This document shows, piece by piece, positions 14,912 through 23,450 of a stretch of 30,358 nt of DNA. Below the pieces are notes generated by a model. It ran no database searches. It worked only from the letters and a program-made list of their open reading frames with translations, and had not been told where the DNA came from. Position numbers and translations under genes: made by a program. The DNA comes from JALHNF01 sp039809305 (GTDB lineage Bacteria; Patescibacteriota; Minisyncoccia; Phycocordibacterales; UBA5272): the NCBI GenBank assembly GCA_039809305.1, contig JBDHUT010000001.1, positions 1 through 30,358 of the forward strand, given 5' to 3'. Position 1 is the stretch's first letter, and each line of letters starts with the position of its first letter.

Positions 14912-16408
14912 TTATTTGAGGGTTAAAGCAAATCGTTCAAGTGCTTGTCGAAGGCCTGCAATAACGTCATCGTTCCAACCCTTCTCGATAGAACCCAGAA
15001 GTTCCCCTTCTTGTTCTTTCAAAAATATATGAAACTTTGATTCCCAAATTGGAACTTCTTTGGGTTCAATATTCATAAGAACCCCTTCATTCAAGGCAAA
15101 AATCGATGCAACCTGAAGCGCAACCCGAAGTGGCGCATTTTGATCCTGTTTTAAAAGTTCAACCGCACGCTTACCAAGATTAATCATCTTTTTTGTTTCT
15201 GGATCAAGGTCAGAGTCAAATTGTGCAAAACTTTCAAGGTCTCGATATTGTGCGAGTGTGAGTTTAAGTTTACCGGCGTTTTTCTTCATCGAAGATGTCT
15301 GTGCAGAAGAACCTACACGTGACACAGAAAGCCCAACATCAATTGCTGGACGAATACCTTTATAGAAAAGGTTTGAGTCCAAGAAAATTTGCCCATCAGT
15401 AATTGAGATAACATTCGTTGGTACATACGCAGAAATATCCCCCGCTTGCGTTTCAATAATTGGAAGCGCGGTAATAGACCCACCACCATTTTCTGCATTA
15501 CGACGACACGCTCGTTCAAGAAGTCGTGAATGAAGATAAAACACATCTCCAGGATACGCTTCACGTCCCGGTGGGCGCTTAAGGAGAAGTGAGAGTTCTC
15601 GGTACGCTACAGCATGCTTTGAAAGATCGTCGTACACAACGAGCACATCTTTCCCTTGATCCATAAAATATTCTGCGAGCGCAGTTCCTGCATATGGAGC
15701 AACATACGAATACACAGACCCTTGTGAAATACCGGCGAGTACTACGCAAGTATATTCCATCGCTCCAGCAGCACGAAGTTTTTCCACAGTCTGAGCAACC
15801 TTTGACTCCTTCTGACCAATAGCAACATATACACAGATTGTGTTCTGACCCTTTTGATTAATAATCGTATCTATTGCAATAGTAGTTTTTCCACTTTGGC
15901 GATCACCGATAATAAGCTCACGTTGACCACGACCAATAGGAATCATAGTGTCAATTGCTTTGATTCCAGTCTGAAGGGGTTGATTAACAGGCTCACGTGT
16001 CATTACGCCAGGTGCAATTTTCTCCACAGGGTAATTTGTTGTCGCACGAACAGCACCTTTTTCATCAATAGGTCGCATGAGAGGATCAACGACTCGCCCA
16101 AGAAATACCTCGCCAACTGGGACTTGCAAAATTGTACCCGTTCGAGTTACCGCGACACCTTCAACAATTTTTTCACCTGTGCCAAAGACTACAACTCCGA
16201 CAGTATCTTTGTTTAAGTTAAGAGCAAGGCCAACATCTCCGGTTGCAAAAGTCACCATTTCCATCGACTGCACAGAAGGAAGTCCTGTGACTTGAGCAAT
16301 TCCATCAGACACAGACACAACTGTTCCCTGCTCTGATACAGTAACTGACGGATTGAGTCCCGCAATAGACTTTTCGATTTCTGAAATGATTCCTTGAATG
16401 TTGTTCAT
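14912..16408 (-). CDS. atpA: F1Fo ATP synthase alpha subunit
   Basis: Regulatory nucleotide-binding partner of beta. 498 residues (family 500-513). P-loop GDRQSGKT at 168-175, VAIGQKESKVAQ, and the arginine-finger region with VGLSVSRVGSSAQ. The N-terminal helix that binds delta is present but short (residues 1-20). Six bases after atpH. Confidence 0.98.
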   Translation of the reverse strand: MNNIQGIISEIEKSIAGLNPSVTVSEQGTVVSVSDGIAQVTGLPSVQSMEMVTFATGDVGLALNLNKDTVGVVVFGTGEKIVEGVAVTRTGTILQVPVGEVFLGRVVDPLMRPIDEKGAVRATTNYPVEKIAPGVMTREPVNQPLQTGIKAIDTMIPIGRGQRELIIGDRQSGKTTIAIDTIINQKGQNTICVYVAIGQKESKVAQTVEKLRAAGAMEYTCVVLAGISQGSVYSYVAPYAGTALAEYFMDQGKDVLVVYDDLSKHAVAYRELSLLLKRPPGREAYPGDVFYLHSRLLERACRRNAENGGGSITALPIIETQAGDISAYVPTNVISITDGQIFLDSNLFYKGIRPAIDVGLSVSRVGSSAQTSSMKKNAGKLKLTLAQYRDLESFAQFDSDLDPETKKMINLGKRAVELLKQDQNAPLRVALQVASIFALNEGVLMNIEPKEVPIWESKFHIFLKEQEGELLGSIEKGWNDDVIAGLRQALERFALTLK

Positions 16409-16414
16409 AAAAAA

Positions 16415-16801
16415 TTATTTTTTGGTTAATAATGAAGTAAGCATCGTTTCTACACTTCCGTCAAAAACTTTTCCCTTATATACCGCAACAAATCCCCCGA
16501 CGAGACTTTTATCAACTGTTACACTAACTGACCCAGGAATGGTTCCGAGATCTCTGTGAACTAAATCACTAATACGATCGACGATATTTTCACTCAAATT
16601 TGTTGCTGAAGTAATTGCTAAAGTATCTCGCTTACCTTCCTCTTCTGCCTTCTTTTTTAAAAATCCAAGAACCGCGGGCATGAGTGGTAAAAGATGACTT
16701 TTCTTTAAAAAAGCAGTCAGAGCAACCGCCGCTTTTTCATTACCATGTTTTTCTGATAAAGATACTAAAGCACTGGTGATTTGTTCTCGAGTAGGAACCA
16801 T
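16415..16801 (-). CDS. atpH: F1Fo ATP synthase delta subunit, shortened
   Basis: Joins F1 to the peripheral stalk. 128 residues against about 177 in E. coli. The C-terminal region matches the family (VDKSLVGGFVAVYKGKVFDGSVETML). The N-terminal helical domain that normally binds the tips of alpha is about 50 residues too short and hard to align. The identity rests on the C-terminus and on the position between atpF and atpA, with gaps of five and six bases. The short form may reflect general shrinkage of core proteins in this group. Confidence 0.87.
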   Translation of the reverse strand: MVPTREQITSALVSLSEKHGNEKAAVALTAFLKKSHLLPLMPAVLGFLKKKAEEEGKRDTLAITSATNLSENIVDRISDLVHRDLGTIPGSVSVTVDKSLVGGFVAVYKGKVFDGSVETMLTSLLTKK

Positions 16802-16806
16802 ACAGA

Positions 16807-17304
16807 CTATTTTACAAGAGACTTAATGTATGTCTCATTAACATCTTGTGTGAACTTATCTCCAAGAACTTTTCGCGCAAGATCAACAATAAGCTTTGGT
16901 GATTTTTCTTGCCACTCACTATGAAGTTCTTTTTTCATTCTCCCTAGTTCGCCTTCAGCTTTCGCAACAATACCTTCTGCTTCTTTTTCTGCATTTGCAA
17001 TCAAAGAACTTTTTAAAGACTCCGCTTTTTCATGTGCTGCTTGTAGAAGTTTTGTTTCTTCTTCTCGAGCCTGAGACAAAATGGTACTTTTTTCCGCAAA
17101 AGCATTTTGTCGGTCACGCTCTGCTTCTTCACGAAAAGTAAGACCTTCTACAATTTTCTTTTTTCGTTCATCAAGAGTCTTTCCTAAACTTTTGAAAAAA
17201 AACTTATTCAAAATAAAAAGAATAATAAGAAAGTTAACAAAGTTTGCTAATGCAACTTTCCAATCAAATCCTACATTACCTAAAATTTCGAGAAGTTTTT
17301 CCAC
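16807..17304 (-). CDS. atpF: F1Fo ATP synthase b subunit
   Basis: Peripheral stalk. 165 residues, usual length. One membrane segment at about 19-36 (LANFVNFLIILFILNKFFF), then a long charged helix rich in Glu, Lys and Ala (about 45-140) for the dimeric coiled coil. Only one b gene is present, so the stalk is probably a homodimer. 14 bases after atpE. Confidence 0.94.
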   Translation of the reverse strand: MEKLLEILGNVGFDWKVALANFVNFLIILFILNKFFFKSLGKTLDERKKKIVEGLTFREEAERDRQNAFAEKSTILSQAREEETKLLQAAHEKAESLKSSLIANAEKEAEGIVAKAEGELGRMKKELHSEWQEKSPKLIVDLARKVLGDKFTQDVNETYIKSLVK

Positions 17305-17318
17305 AAAAGATTTTGAAC

Positions 17319-17561
17319 TTAGATAACAAAGAATGCGACGAGCGCATAAATAGCGATCGCTTCAATCATAGCTACACCGACAATCATTTTACTGAAAATA
17401 GATCCTTGAACATCAGGATTTCGTCCAATTGCCTCAAGCGCTTTTCCTACCACAAATCCTTGTGCAAGCGCAGTACCGAACATAGATAAAATAATGAGTC
17501 CTTGAGCGAGATATTTCATCGCGTCTGCTAACTGTGCTCCTGTCTGTATTGTTTCTTCCAT
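17319..17561 (-). CDS. atpE: F1Fo ATP synthase c subunit (rotor ring)
   Basis: 80 residues forming a two-helix hairpin with the conserved polar loop GRNPDVQG. The ion-carrying carboxylate is Glu67 in MIEAIAIY, and Gln34 (ALAQG) sits where sodium-type and some proton-type rings have Gln. The residue after the Glu is Ala, not Ser, and the residue two before it is Met, not Val; these two replacements argue for a proton ring over a classical sodium ring. This is inferred from family comparisons. An 80-base gap with inverted repeats separates it from atpB. Confidence 0.96.
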   Translation of the reverse strand: MEETIQTGAQLADAMKYLAQGLIILSMFGTALAQGFVVGKALEAIGRNPDVQGSIFSKMIVGVAMIEAIAIYALVAFFVI

Positions 17562-17567
17562 AAAATG

Positions 17568-17637
17568 CTTATTTTATAATGATTATGAAGCTATTCTAAC
17601 ATGAATATCCACTAACAGGAATAGCTCCGTAAATAAG
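17568..17637 (-). promoter_or_regulatory. Nested inverted repeats in the atpB-atpE gap
   Basis: AGCTATTC (17589-17596) pairs with GAATAGCT (17619-17626) and is enclosed by CTTATTT (17568-17574) with AAATAAG (17631-17637). All other gaps in the operon are 5-18 bases, so an 80-base structured gap before the most highly needed subunit suggests an RNA element that sets c-subunit expression. No T-tract, so not a simple terminator. Confidence 0.4.
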
Positions 17638-17641
17638 TGCT

Positions 17642-18451
17642 TTAGTGTCCGCCTTTTCCATCTCCCTCTTTGATAACCATTCCGTAGTAAATAGACACAA
17701 GGATTCCAAACACCATTGCTTGCACTACTCCGACCAAAATTCCAAAGCCCATCCAGACAACTGGTAAAATATATGCAAACGCACCAATGATCACCACTGT
17801 AAGAACTTCGTGAGCAAAAATATTTCCAAATAAACGCATAGAAAGCGAGATTGCTTTTGCTGCTTCACCAATAAGTTCAAGAACTCCTACAAAAAGATGA
17901 ATGATGCTCTCAAACCCAGCACCAATGCCTTTTTTAAATCCATGATATACATCCTGAATTGGGAAATAGCGACTAATAAACTTAAAAAATCCCCATTCTT
18001 TAATACCAATTAACTGTGTCGATACAACCACCGCGAGCGCAAGTCCGAACGTTGTATTGAAATCCGCTGTCGCAGGACGAAGTAAGTGATAATCTCCAAA
18101 TTTAAAAGCACTAATAAACGGAATAAGTGGAATGAGATTTGCAATACCAATGTAGAGCATAATAGACCCGACGATAGGGAGCGCGACCTGTGCACGCTTT
18201 TCAGATCCAATCACTTGAGTCATAAGGCCAAGAATTGCCTCATATATATATTCACAAAATGATTGAAATCTTTCAGGAACAAGTTTAAATCGCGCAACAA
18301 AAAACACAAGACCGATAAAAACAAAAGTGAGGAGAAGTATCATCAAAAAAGAATCTTTCACAGGAAAGCTCCCTATTTCAAATAAGGTATGTGCTTCAAT
18401 TTCTGGGATATGCTGCTTTATTTGTAGAAAACTACTTTCTGTAGACGTCAT
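17642..18451 (-). CDS. atpB: F1Fo ATP synthase a subunit
   Basis: Stator membrane subunit with the two half-channels for the ion. 269 residues from the ATG at 18449-18451; the frame extends seven codons upstream to a TTG at 18472, less likely as a start. About five to six membrane segments. The essential Arg is at about 206 in AKAISLSMRLFGN, followed by FAHEVL. First gene of the atp operon; no atpI is seen upstream. A possible promoter (TTTAAT, 17 bases, TATATT) overlaps the promoter of the divergent gene at 18565. Confidence 0.95.
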   Translation of the reverse strand: MTSTESSFLQIKQHIPEIEAHTLFEIGSFPVKDSFLMILLLTFVFIGLVFFVARFKLVPERFQSFCEYIYEAILGLMTQVIGSEKRAQVALPIVGSIMLYIGIANLIPLIPFISAFKFGDYHLLRPATADFNTTFGLALAVVVSTQLIGIKEWGFFKFISRYFPIQDVYHGFKKGIGAGFESIIHLFVGVLELIGEAAKAISLSMRLFGNIFAHEVLTVVIIGAFAYILPVVWMGFGILVGVVQAMVFGILVSIYYGMVIKEGDGKGGH

Positions 18452-18490
18452 TGTTTCAAAAGGATAACACAAAATGTATGAATAAATAAA

Positions 18491-18519
18491 TTGACAATAT
18501 AATATTTACATTGTATGAA
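18491..18519 (+). promoter_or_regulatory. Sigma-70-like promoter of the orphan gene 18565-18939
   Basis: TTGACA (18491-18496), a 17-base spacer and TATGAA (18514-18519). The -35 is a perfect consensus. It overlaps the likely atp operon promoter on the other strand. A short leader with a TCCAgGTA/TACtTGGA hairpin (18531-18549) follows. Confidence 0.6.
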
Positions 18520-18553
18520 TTAAACTGAAATCCAGGTAGAGTACTTGGATCAG

Positions 18554-18559
18554 AGGAGG
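18554..18559 (+). promoter_or_regulatory. Consensus Shine-Dalgarno site
   Basis: AGGAGG five bases before the ATG at 18565. It is the only full consensus site I noticed in the window and fixes the start of this gene. Confidence 0.8.
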
Positions 18560-18564
18560 GAAAC

Positions 18565-18939
18565 ATGGAAATCCGACTCAGCGGCAAACTGGCAACACTC
18601 GTTCTTTTGATCACTCTCTGCGCTGGAGGTTTCGGTGGCGGAGCACTTGTCTTCGGCTGCGAATGGGGTGCCTACAGCGACCTCATGACCAAAGCAAGTG
18701 AGGCGAGTAAGCGTGGTGAAGGATTCGTGATCTTCGACATGACGACAGGTAGTGACATACCTGTTATCGTCAACGAGATCGCACTTGCTCGCATGGCAGA
18801 CCTGAAGCTCCAACAGATTCAAGATTTGAACCTGGCATGCCAAGAGCGCAACAACGCCCCGGAATCTCGGGATCTCATCCCCGAAGGTGAGTACCACGGT
18901 CCCAAGGATAGTCCTTGGGTCGTTTCGGTACCCCAGTAG
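18565..18939 (+). CDS. Orphan small protein with N-terminal membrane segment or signal peptide
   Basis: 124 residues. Residues about 8-33 are hydrophobic (LATLVLLITLCAGGFGGGALVF), followed by a polar chain with ARMADLKLQQIQDLNLACQE, which looks helical, and a proline-rich end. Two Cys beyond the membrane segment region are close to it (Cys19 is inside, FGCEWG just after), and one more lies in LACQE. The gene has its own strong promoter, a consensus ribosome site and its own terminator, and is more GC-rich than its neighbours. An 8-bp stem lies inside the last codons (18901-18919). This self-contained design suggests high expression or recent arrival. No family recognised. Confidence 0.75.
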   Translation: MEIRLSGKLATLVLLITLCAGGFGGGALVFGCEWGAYSDLMTKASEASKRGEGFVIFDMTTGSDIPVIVNEIALARMADLKLQQIQDLNLACQERNNAPESRDLIPEGEYHGPKDSPWVVSVPQ

Positions 18940-18950
18940 TGAAACTTTAA

Positions 18951-18970
18951 GCCTGCACCATGGTGCAGGC
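18951..18970 (+). terminator. Intrinsic terminator of the orphan gene
   Basis: A perfect 20-nt palindrome (10-bp arms GCCTGCACCA) followed by TTTCCTTTTTT. It lies between convergent genes and ends ten bases before the stop of the ABC permease gene. Confidence 0.85.
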
Positions 18971-18979
18971 TTTCCTTTT

Positions 18980-19756
18980 TTACAACTTAAGCCCCTTCCC
19001 TTTTTTAAACAATACAAGGAGCCAAGTGATACAAAGAATAATGAGTCCAGTAAGAACTCCTGCACAAACAAGTACCGACACATCACTTATTCCTAAAAAA
19101 CCATATCGAAAACCATTTACTAAGTACACAATTGGATTTATAAACGAAAGTGTTTGCCAAATACTCGGAAGTAATGCGAGTGAATAAAATACACCTCCAA
19201 AGTATGTCAGTGGTGTAAGAAAGAATGTTGAAAACAATGAAAGATCATCAAACTTAGTTGCGTAAATTGCATTAATAAGCCCGCCGAGCGCAAATAATAC
19301 TGATGTTCCAACAGAAAAGAAAATCAGTGCTGGGATATGTGCGATTGATATAGGAATAAAGAAGCTCATCATGATCAAACTCAAAATCCCAATAATAATC
19401 GCCCGCATAATTCCCCCGCTCACAAATCCAAGCACAATAGTAAACGGATGTACCGGCGCCACAAGCAACTCTTCTAAATTTCGCTGAAACTTTGATGAAT
19501 AAAAAGAAAACGCAACATTCAAAAACGCATTCGTAATCACCGACATCAAAATAAGTCCTGGAGCAATGTACTCCATATACGAAACACCCCCTACCCCCTC
19601 TACCTGAGACCCGATCAACTTACCAAAAATCATGAAGTAAAGAGCTGTCGTGATAAGCGGTGGAAGTAATGTCTGTGCCCAAATACGAACAATACGAATA
19701 AATTCTTTTCGGAGAATAGTACTGTACGCAACCCATTGTGTAGAAATAAAATTCAT
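18980..19756 (-). CDS. yadH: ABC-2 type exporter permease, YadH-like
   Basis: Membrane half of an ABC exporter. 258 residues from the ATG at 19754-19756, one base after the stop of the ATPase gene. A longer reading from 19792 overlaps that gene and adds no family sequence. Six membrane segments are expected. The text is very close to E. coli YadH: RIWAQTLLPPLIT, APGLILMSVITNA, KFQRNLEELLVAPV, LTPLTYFGGVFYS and NPIVYLVNGFRYGFLG. Substrate unknown; relatives are placed with drug or polysaccharide exporters. The gene converges with the orphan at 18565. Confidence 0.92.
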   Translation of the reverse strand: MNFISTQWVAYSTILRKEFIRIVRIWAQTLLPPLITTALYFMIFGKLIGSQVEGVGGVSYMEYIAPGLILMSVITNAFLNVAFSFYSSKFQRNLEELLVAPVHPFTIVLGFVSGGIMRAIIIGILSLIMMSFFIPISIAHIPALIFFSVGTSVLFALGGLINAIYATKFDDLSLFSTFFLTPLTYFGGVFYSLALLPSIWQTLSFINPIVYLVNGFRYGFLGISDVSVLVCAGVLTGLIILCITWLLVLFKKGKGLKL

Positions 19757-19757
19757 A

Positions 19758-20672
19758 TTATTTTTGTGTGAGTTGAATAAAGAATTCTTCAAGGCGATTT
19801 GATTTCGGACGAATACTGAGCGGTTCTATATGTGCAGATTTACATATATCAAACAACTGTGTAAGTGTTGCTTGTTTACTTACTAACACCTCAAAGGTAT
19901 TATCATCAATCTTTTTTGGAGAAAATACACTTAACCCTTTAAGTAACTCATCTGAAACAGTACCTACAACATCCACAACAAATAACTGTGTTTCTTGATT
20001 TGATACTAATTCTTTAATAGGACCCTGTGCCACGACCTCCCCCATCTGAATAACCGCCATATTTTTACAGAGTTGTTCTGCTTCTTCAAGATAGTGCGTT
20101 GTAAGTAAAATAGTCACCCCTTTTTTATTGAGCTCTTGCAAAAAAACCCACATATCACGCCGAAGTTCCACATCAACACCCGCTGTTGGTTCATCCAAAA
20201 TAAGAATCTTTGGATCATGCATGAGTGCTCGTGCAATCATCAGGCGACGTTTCATTCCCCCAGAAAGAGTTCGTGCGGCGTCATTTCTTTTTTCCCATAA
20301 TGAAAGTTTTTTAAGCACTTCTTCTGCCCGCACAAGCGCATCTTTTCTCAGTACCCCATAGTATCCCGCTTGTGTTACCACAATATCGAGAATTGTTTCA
20401 AAAATGCTGAAATTAAACTCCTGTGGTACAACACCAATAAGACTCTTAATATATGTATGGTTCTTTGAAATAGATTCACCAAATACCAACACTTCACCTT
20501 CAGTCTTTTGAACCAACCCAGTAAGAATATTTATAGTTGTTGTCTTACCGGCACCATTTGGACCAAGAAGTGCAAAAAACTCTCCTTGTGGAATTGAAAG
20601 GTTTACGTTGTTAAGTGCCTTTTTCCCATTTGGAAAAACTTTGGTGAGATTTTTTATTTCAATCGCATTCAC
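19758..20672 (-). CDS. yadG: ABC exporter ATPase, YadG-like
   Basis: 304 residues. Walker A GPNGAGKT at 37-44, VVPQEFNFSIFET, signature LSGGMKRRL at 136-144, Walker B ILDEPTAGVD, and TTHYLEEAE. The phrases QAGYYGV and MKRRLMIARALMHDPK match E. coli YadG closely, and the partner gene matches YadH, so the pair is a YadGH-type exporter. The C-terminal 80 residues after the ATPase core (about 225-304) are the family's own extension. It starts four bases after the DUF1993 stop region and is likely in the same transcript. Confidence 0.93.
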   Translation of the reverse strand: MNAIEIKNLTKVFPNGKKALNNVNLSIPQGEFFALLGPNGAGKTTTINILTGLVQKTEGEVLVFGESISKNHTYIKSLIGVVPQEFNFSIFETILDIVVTQAGYYGVLRKDALVRAEEVLKKLSLWEKRNDAARTLSGGMKRRLMIARALMHDPKILILDEPTAGVDVELRRDMWVFLQELNKKGVTILLTTHYLEEAEQLCKNMAVIQMGEVVAQGPIKELVSNQETQLFVVDVVGTVSDELLKGLSVFSPKKIDDNTFEVLVSKQATLTQLFDICKSAHIEPLSIRPKSNRLEEFFIQLTQK

Positions 20673-20676
20673 AAAA

Positions 20677-21195
20677 TTAATTATTATCGTACATTGGTAC
20701 TGACCCTATATAGTCCATTTTACCAATCTGTACTCCTTGATTTCGTAAAATAGCATATGCCATTGAAAGGTGGAAAAACATATTTGCCACCGCAAACTTT
20801 TCTACAAACTCACCTCCTTTGAAATGTTTTCCTGCAAGCCACGCAAAAGAAATTTTTGCATTATCTGCATCTGCAAAATCAGCAACAGAAAAAGTGTTTA
20901 CCAACTCTTTTGTTTTTGTAATTCGTTCTTTGAGCTCTGCAATAGTTGTCTCAGTGTCAGGCATAGAAACAAGTTCTTTTCCAGAAAGTCGAGCTGTATA
21001 ACCTTTTGCATTATCGGAGATAAGCTGGATCTGTCGAGTAAAGTTAAACATATCTGGCGCAAGTGTTGCTTGGATAAGTTCATGCTCATGAATACCTTTT
21101 TCTGCTACAAACGCTTCAGCCTTATCTAAAAGATGTGATGCGGTGTTTAATGTTTGATGTACAAGCCCAAGAAATAGTTCGTATTTTTGATTCAT
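20677..21195 (-). CDS. DUF1993 family protein (DinB-like helical fold)
   Basis: 172 residues from the ATG at 21193-21195; the frame reaches a TTG two codons earlier. Family phrases are LAPDMFNFTRQIQ, SDNAKGYTARLSG, PDTETTIAELKERI, and the end FFHLSMAYAILRNQGVQIGKMDY. The family has unknown function; its fold resembles DinB-type metal-binding four-helix proteins. It sits upstream of the YadG-like gene with four bases between. Confidence 0.88.
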   Translation of the reverse strand: MNQKYELFLGLVHQTLNTASHLLDKAEAFVAEKGIHEHELIQATLAPDMFNFTRQIQLISDNAKGYTARLSGKELVSMPDTETTIAELKERITKTKELVNTFSVADFADADNAKISFAWLAGKHFKGGEFVEKFAVANMFFHLSMAYAILRNQGVQIGKMDYIGSVPMYDNN

Positions 21196-21264
21196 ATACA
21201 AACAAGTATATATCTAAATACTTAGCATGTAAAGCATCTTACTGTTAATTATTTGTAGTTATCT

Positions 21265-23358
21265 CTAGAGTGAGTATTTCTCTTCTATTCCATGCGCAAC
21301 AGACTCAGTCGCAATACCTTTCTCCTGAAGGTACTTAAGAGACTTGTTCCCTGCCGACTCAAGTGACCGCTCTGACAAGTCACCAACACATCGAGAAAAC
21401 GTATCCGGAGAAGCTTGCACAAGTGCATCCATTTTAGCTTGAGCTTGTTTTTTATGTGTTGCATAAAGTTCTACCACCTTCTCAAATGCTCCATTAATAA
21501 AAACAGGTGCTCCGTACTGCTCTTGCATCGAAGTTAGCGTCTTTACCACTTTGCGAGAAATAATTGTCTGCGCTCGATAATATTGGAAGTTTTCATATGC
21601 AGAGAGTGTTTTTGATTTTTTATCTAAAGCTGTTTGCATAAAGGTCATCAAACTATCAAACACATCTTTACGATCGGTATGTACTGAAGGGTCGATTTCT
21701 TCGTGTCGTGCAGCTTCTATCTTTTCTCGCTGCAAAGTGAGTTTGCCTTTTATTTTTCGATATACTCGTTCAGAAACTTCTCGATTGATATACAATTCCT
21801 TTAGGTAATGCTCTTCGATATCAACCGCAGCTAAGTGAAGTGATTGCTCAAACAAAGAATCTCCATAAGTGACACGGAGTGCTTCTCGTGCGTTTCGCAC
21901 CTCTTCAATCTTAAGCTGCACTTTCTCCTTAATCGCTTTGTGATGTGAAGCATCAACAAATCCTTTTGCTTTTTGTTCTTCAAAACGAGCGTCTTTTGTA
22001 AATAAGTAGTAAAGAGCAAGATCAAGTTCGTGTGCTTCATCAAGTGGTGAAGGTGCGTTTACACGAAGTTTGTTAACCAAAGCTCCAATAGTAACTGCTT
22101 TTATAAATAGGGTCGCAAGTATACATCCAATGGTAAGCGCGAGCAAAAACTGCTGTGGCGAATAACTATACATCCAGTCCGTAGGCTTATAGTCTGTAGG
22201 AATAAGAAGCACTACAATGATAGCGAGTGCACCACGTAAACTTCCATAAGAAAGCAGATGCTGCCACGATGTTGGTATATGTGCCTCGAGTTTTAGTTTA
22301 TTAAGCGGAATAATGACAGAATATACAGAAATCGCGCGCGCAGTTGCCACCACGAGAATAGTAATCAAAATAGGTAGCCATAGTTCAGAAAGAGAAATTT
22401 GGGTTGAAGCAAAAAGGATACCAATTAAGATAAATACAAGTGAATTAATAACAAACGCAAGGTGCCCTACTGACTTTTCTATATACTCATCGGACTGAGG
22501 AGAAAGAATGTGCCGAGAATAATTTCCAAGGAAAAGCGCAGCGACTGTTGTTGCGATAATAGATGAAAGATGAATATGGAAACCAAAAATGCCGTGAATA
22601 TTTATAAGCTCACATAAAATAAATACAACATGAGCAGAAACAATGAGAAGTGTAATTGATACAAATTCGTTTGAACGTGTATACCGAAGCGCACGTGAAA
22701 AAAGAATTGCCATCACAATACCAAACAAAATTCCACCAAACACCATCATGAGGAACATCCCGATTCCTTCAATCACTGTCCCTGCCCCATGGAAACCATT
22801 TTGCGCAATAGCAAGTACCACCAAGAAAAGCGCTACCGCAGTACCATCATTAAAAAGACTCTCTCCTTCAAAGATAAGGGTAAGACGTTTTGGTGCACCA
22901 AACTCTTTAAAGAGAGCAAGTACCGCCACTGGATCGGTTGCAGAAATAATAGACGCAAAAAGAAGAGCAACAATAAATGGAATAGGTAGTCCGATGAGGG
23001 GTAAGATAAAGAAAAGTGCGGTCGCAATAAGAAGCGCAGAAATAATAAGACTGACAATAGAAAGTAATGTTATAGACCATGCACTGTCCACCATCTTACG
23101 GACATTCATATTAAACGCGGACTCAAAAATAAGGATTGGAAGGAATATATAGAAAAGAAGTTCTGGAGTAAGGGTAAGATCATCGATAAATCCAAAAATA
23201 GGCTCAAGAAGCGGAAGTTTTGCAAGTGGGACAAGAATAAGCCCAACAATAACAAGAAGTACTGTGTAAGGAATCTTGACTCGCTTTGAAGCAAAAAATA
23301 CCGCCGAAGACAACACAAGGAGCGTAAATAACGCTAAAACAGAAGTGATACTAAACAT
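21265..23358 (-). CDS. CPA1-type Na+/H+ antiporter with long C-terminal domain
   Basis: 697 residues from the ATG at 23356-23358 (a TTG two codons upstream is less likely). About twelve membrane segments occupy residues 1-415. The conserved exchange motifs are SATDPVAVLALFKE (near 140-152) and EGESLFNDGTAVALF (near 164-178), with the ND pair of the CPA1/NhaP group. The last 270 residues or so are soluble and strongly helical with many charges, likely a cytosolic regulatory domain. It exchanges sodium or other cations for protons, so it would share the ion gradient with the ATP synthase encoded nearby. Confidence 0.93.
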   Translation of the reverse strand: MFSITSVLALFTLLVLSSAVFFASKRVKIPYTVLLVIVGLILVPLAKLPLLEPIFGFIDDLTLTPELLFYIFLPILIFESAFNMNVRKMVDSAWSITLLSIVSLIISALLIATALFFILPLIGLPIPFIVALLFASIISATDPVAVLALFKEFGAPKRLTLIFEGESLFNDGTAVALFLVVLAIAQNGFHGAGTVIEGIGMFLMMVFGGILFGIVMAILFSRALRYTRSNEFVSITLLIVSAHVVFILCELINIHGIFGFHIHLSSIIATTVAALFLGNYSRHILSPQSDEYIEKSVGHLAFVINSLVFILIGILFASTQISLSELWLPILITILVVATARAISVYSVIIPLNKLKLEAHIPTSWQHLLSYGSLRGALAIIVVLLIPTDYKPTDWMYSYSPQQFLLALTIGCILATLFIKAVTIGALVNKLRVNAPSPLDEAHELDLALYYLFTKDARFEEQKAKGFVDASHHKAIKEKVQLKIEEVRNAREALRVTYGDSLFEQSLHLAAVDIEEHYLKELYINREVSERVYRKIKGKLTLQREKIEAARHEEIDPSVHTDRKDVFDSLMTFMQTALDKKSKTLSAYENFQYYRAQTIISRKVVKTLTSMQEQYGAPVFINGAFEKVVELYATHKKQAQAKMDALVQASPDTFSRCVGDLSERSLESAGNKSLKYLQEKGIATESVAHGIEEKYSL

Positions 23359-23450
23359 AAACAATAAAATTTAAGTCTACTCCTTCGGTAAAATTAGGCA
23401 AGTATCTTATACACTTTTAGGCAATACAGGCTCAGATCGTCGAAGTATCA

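Noticed and set aside
22643..23152. Long plus-strand frame of 169 codons opposite the antiporter gene
   Set aside because: Antisense shadow of a well-conserved CPA1 gene; its product is Arg/Ile/Ser-rich without any family pattern.
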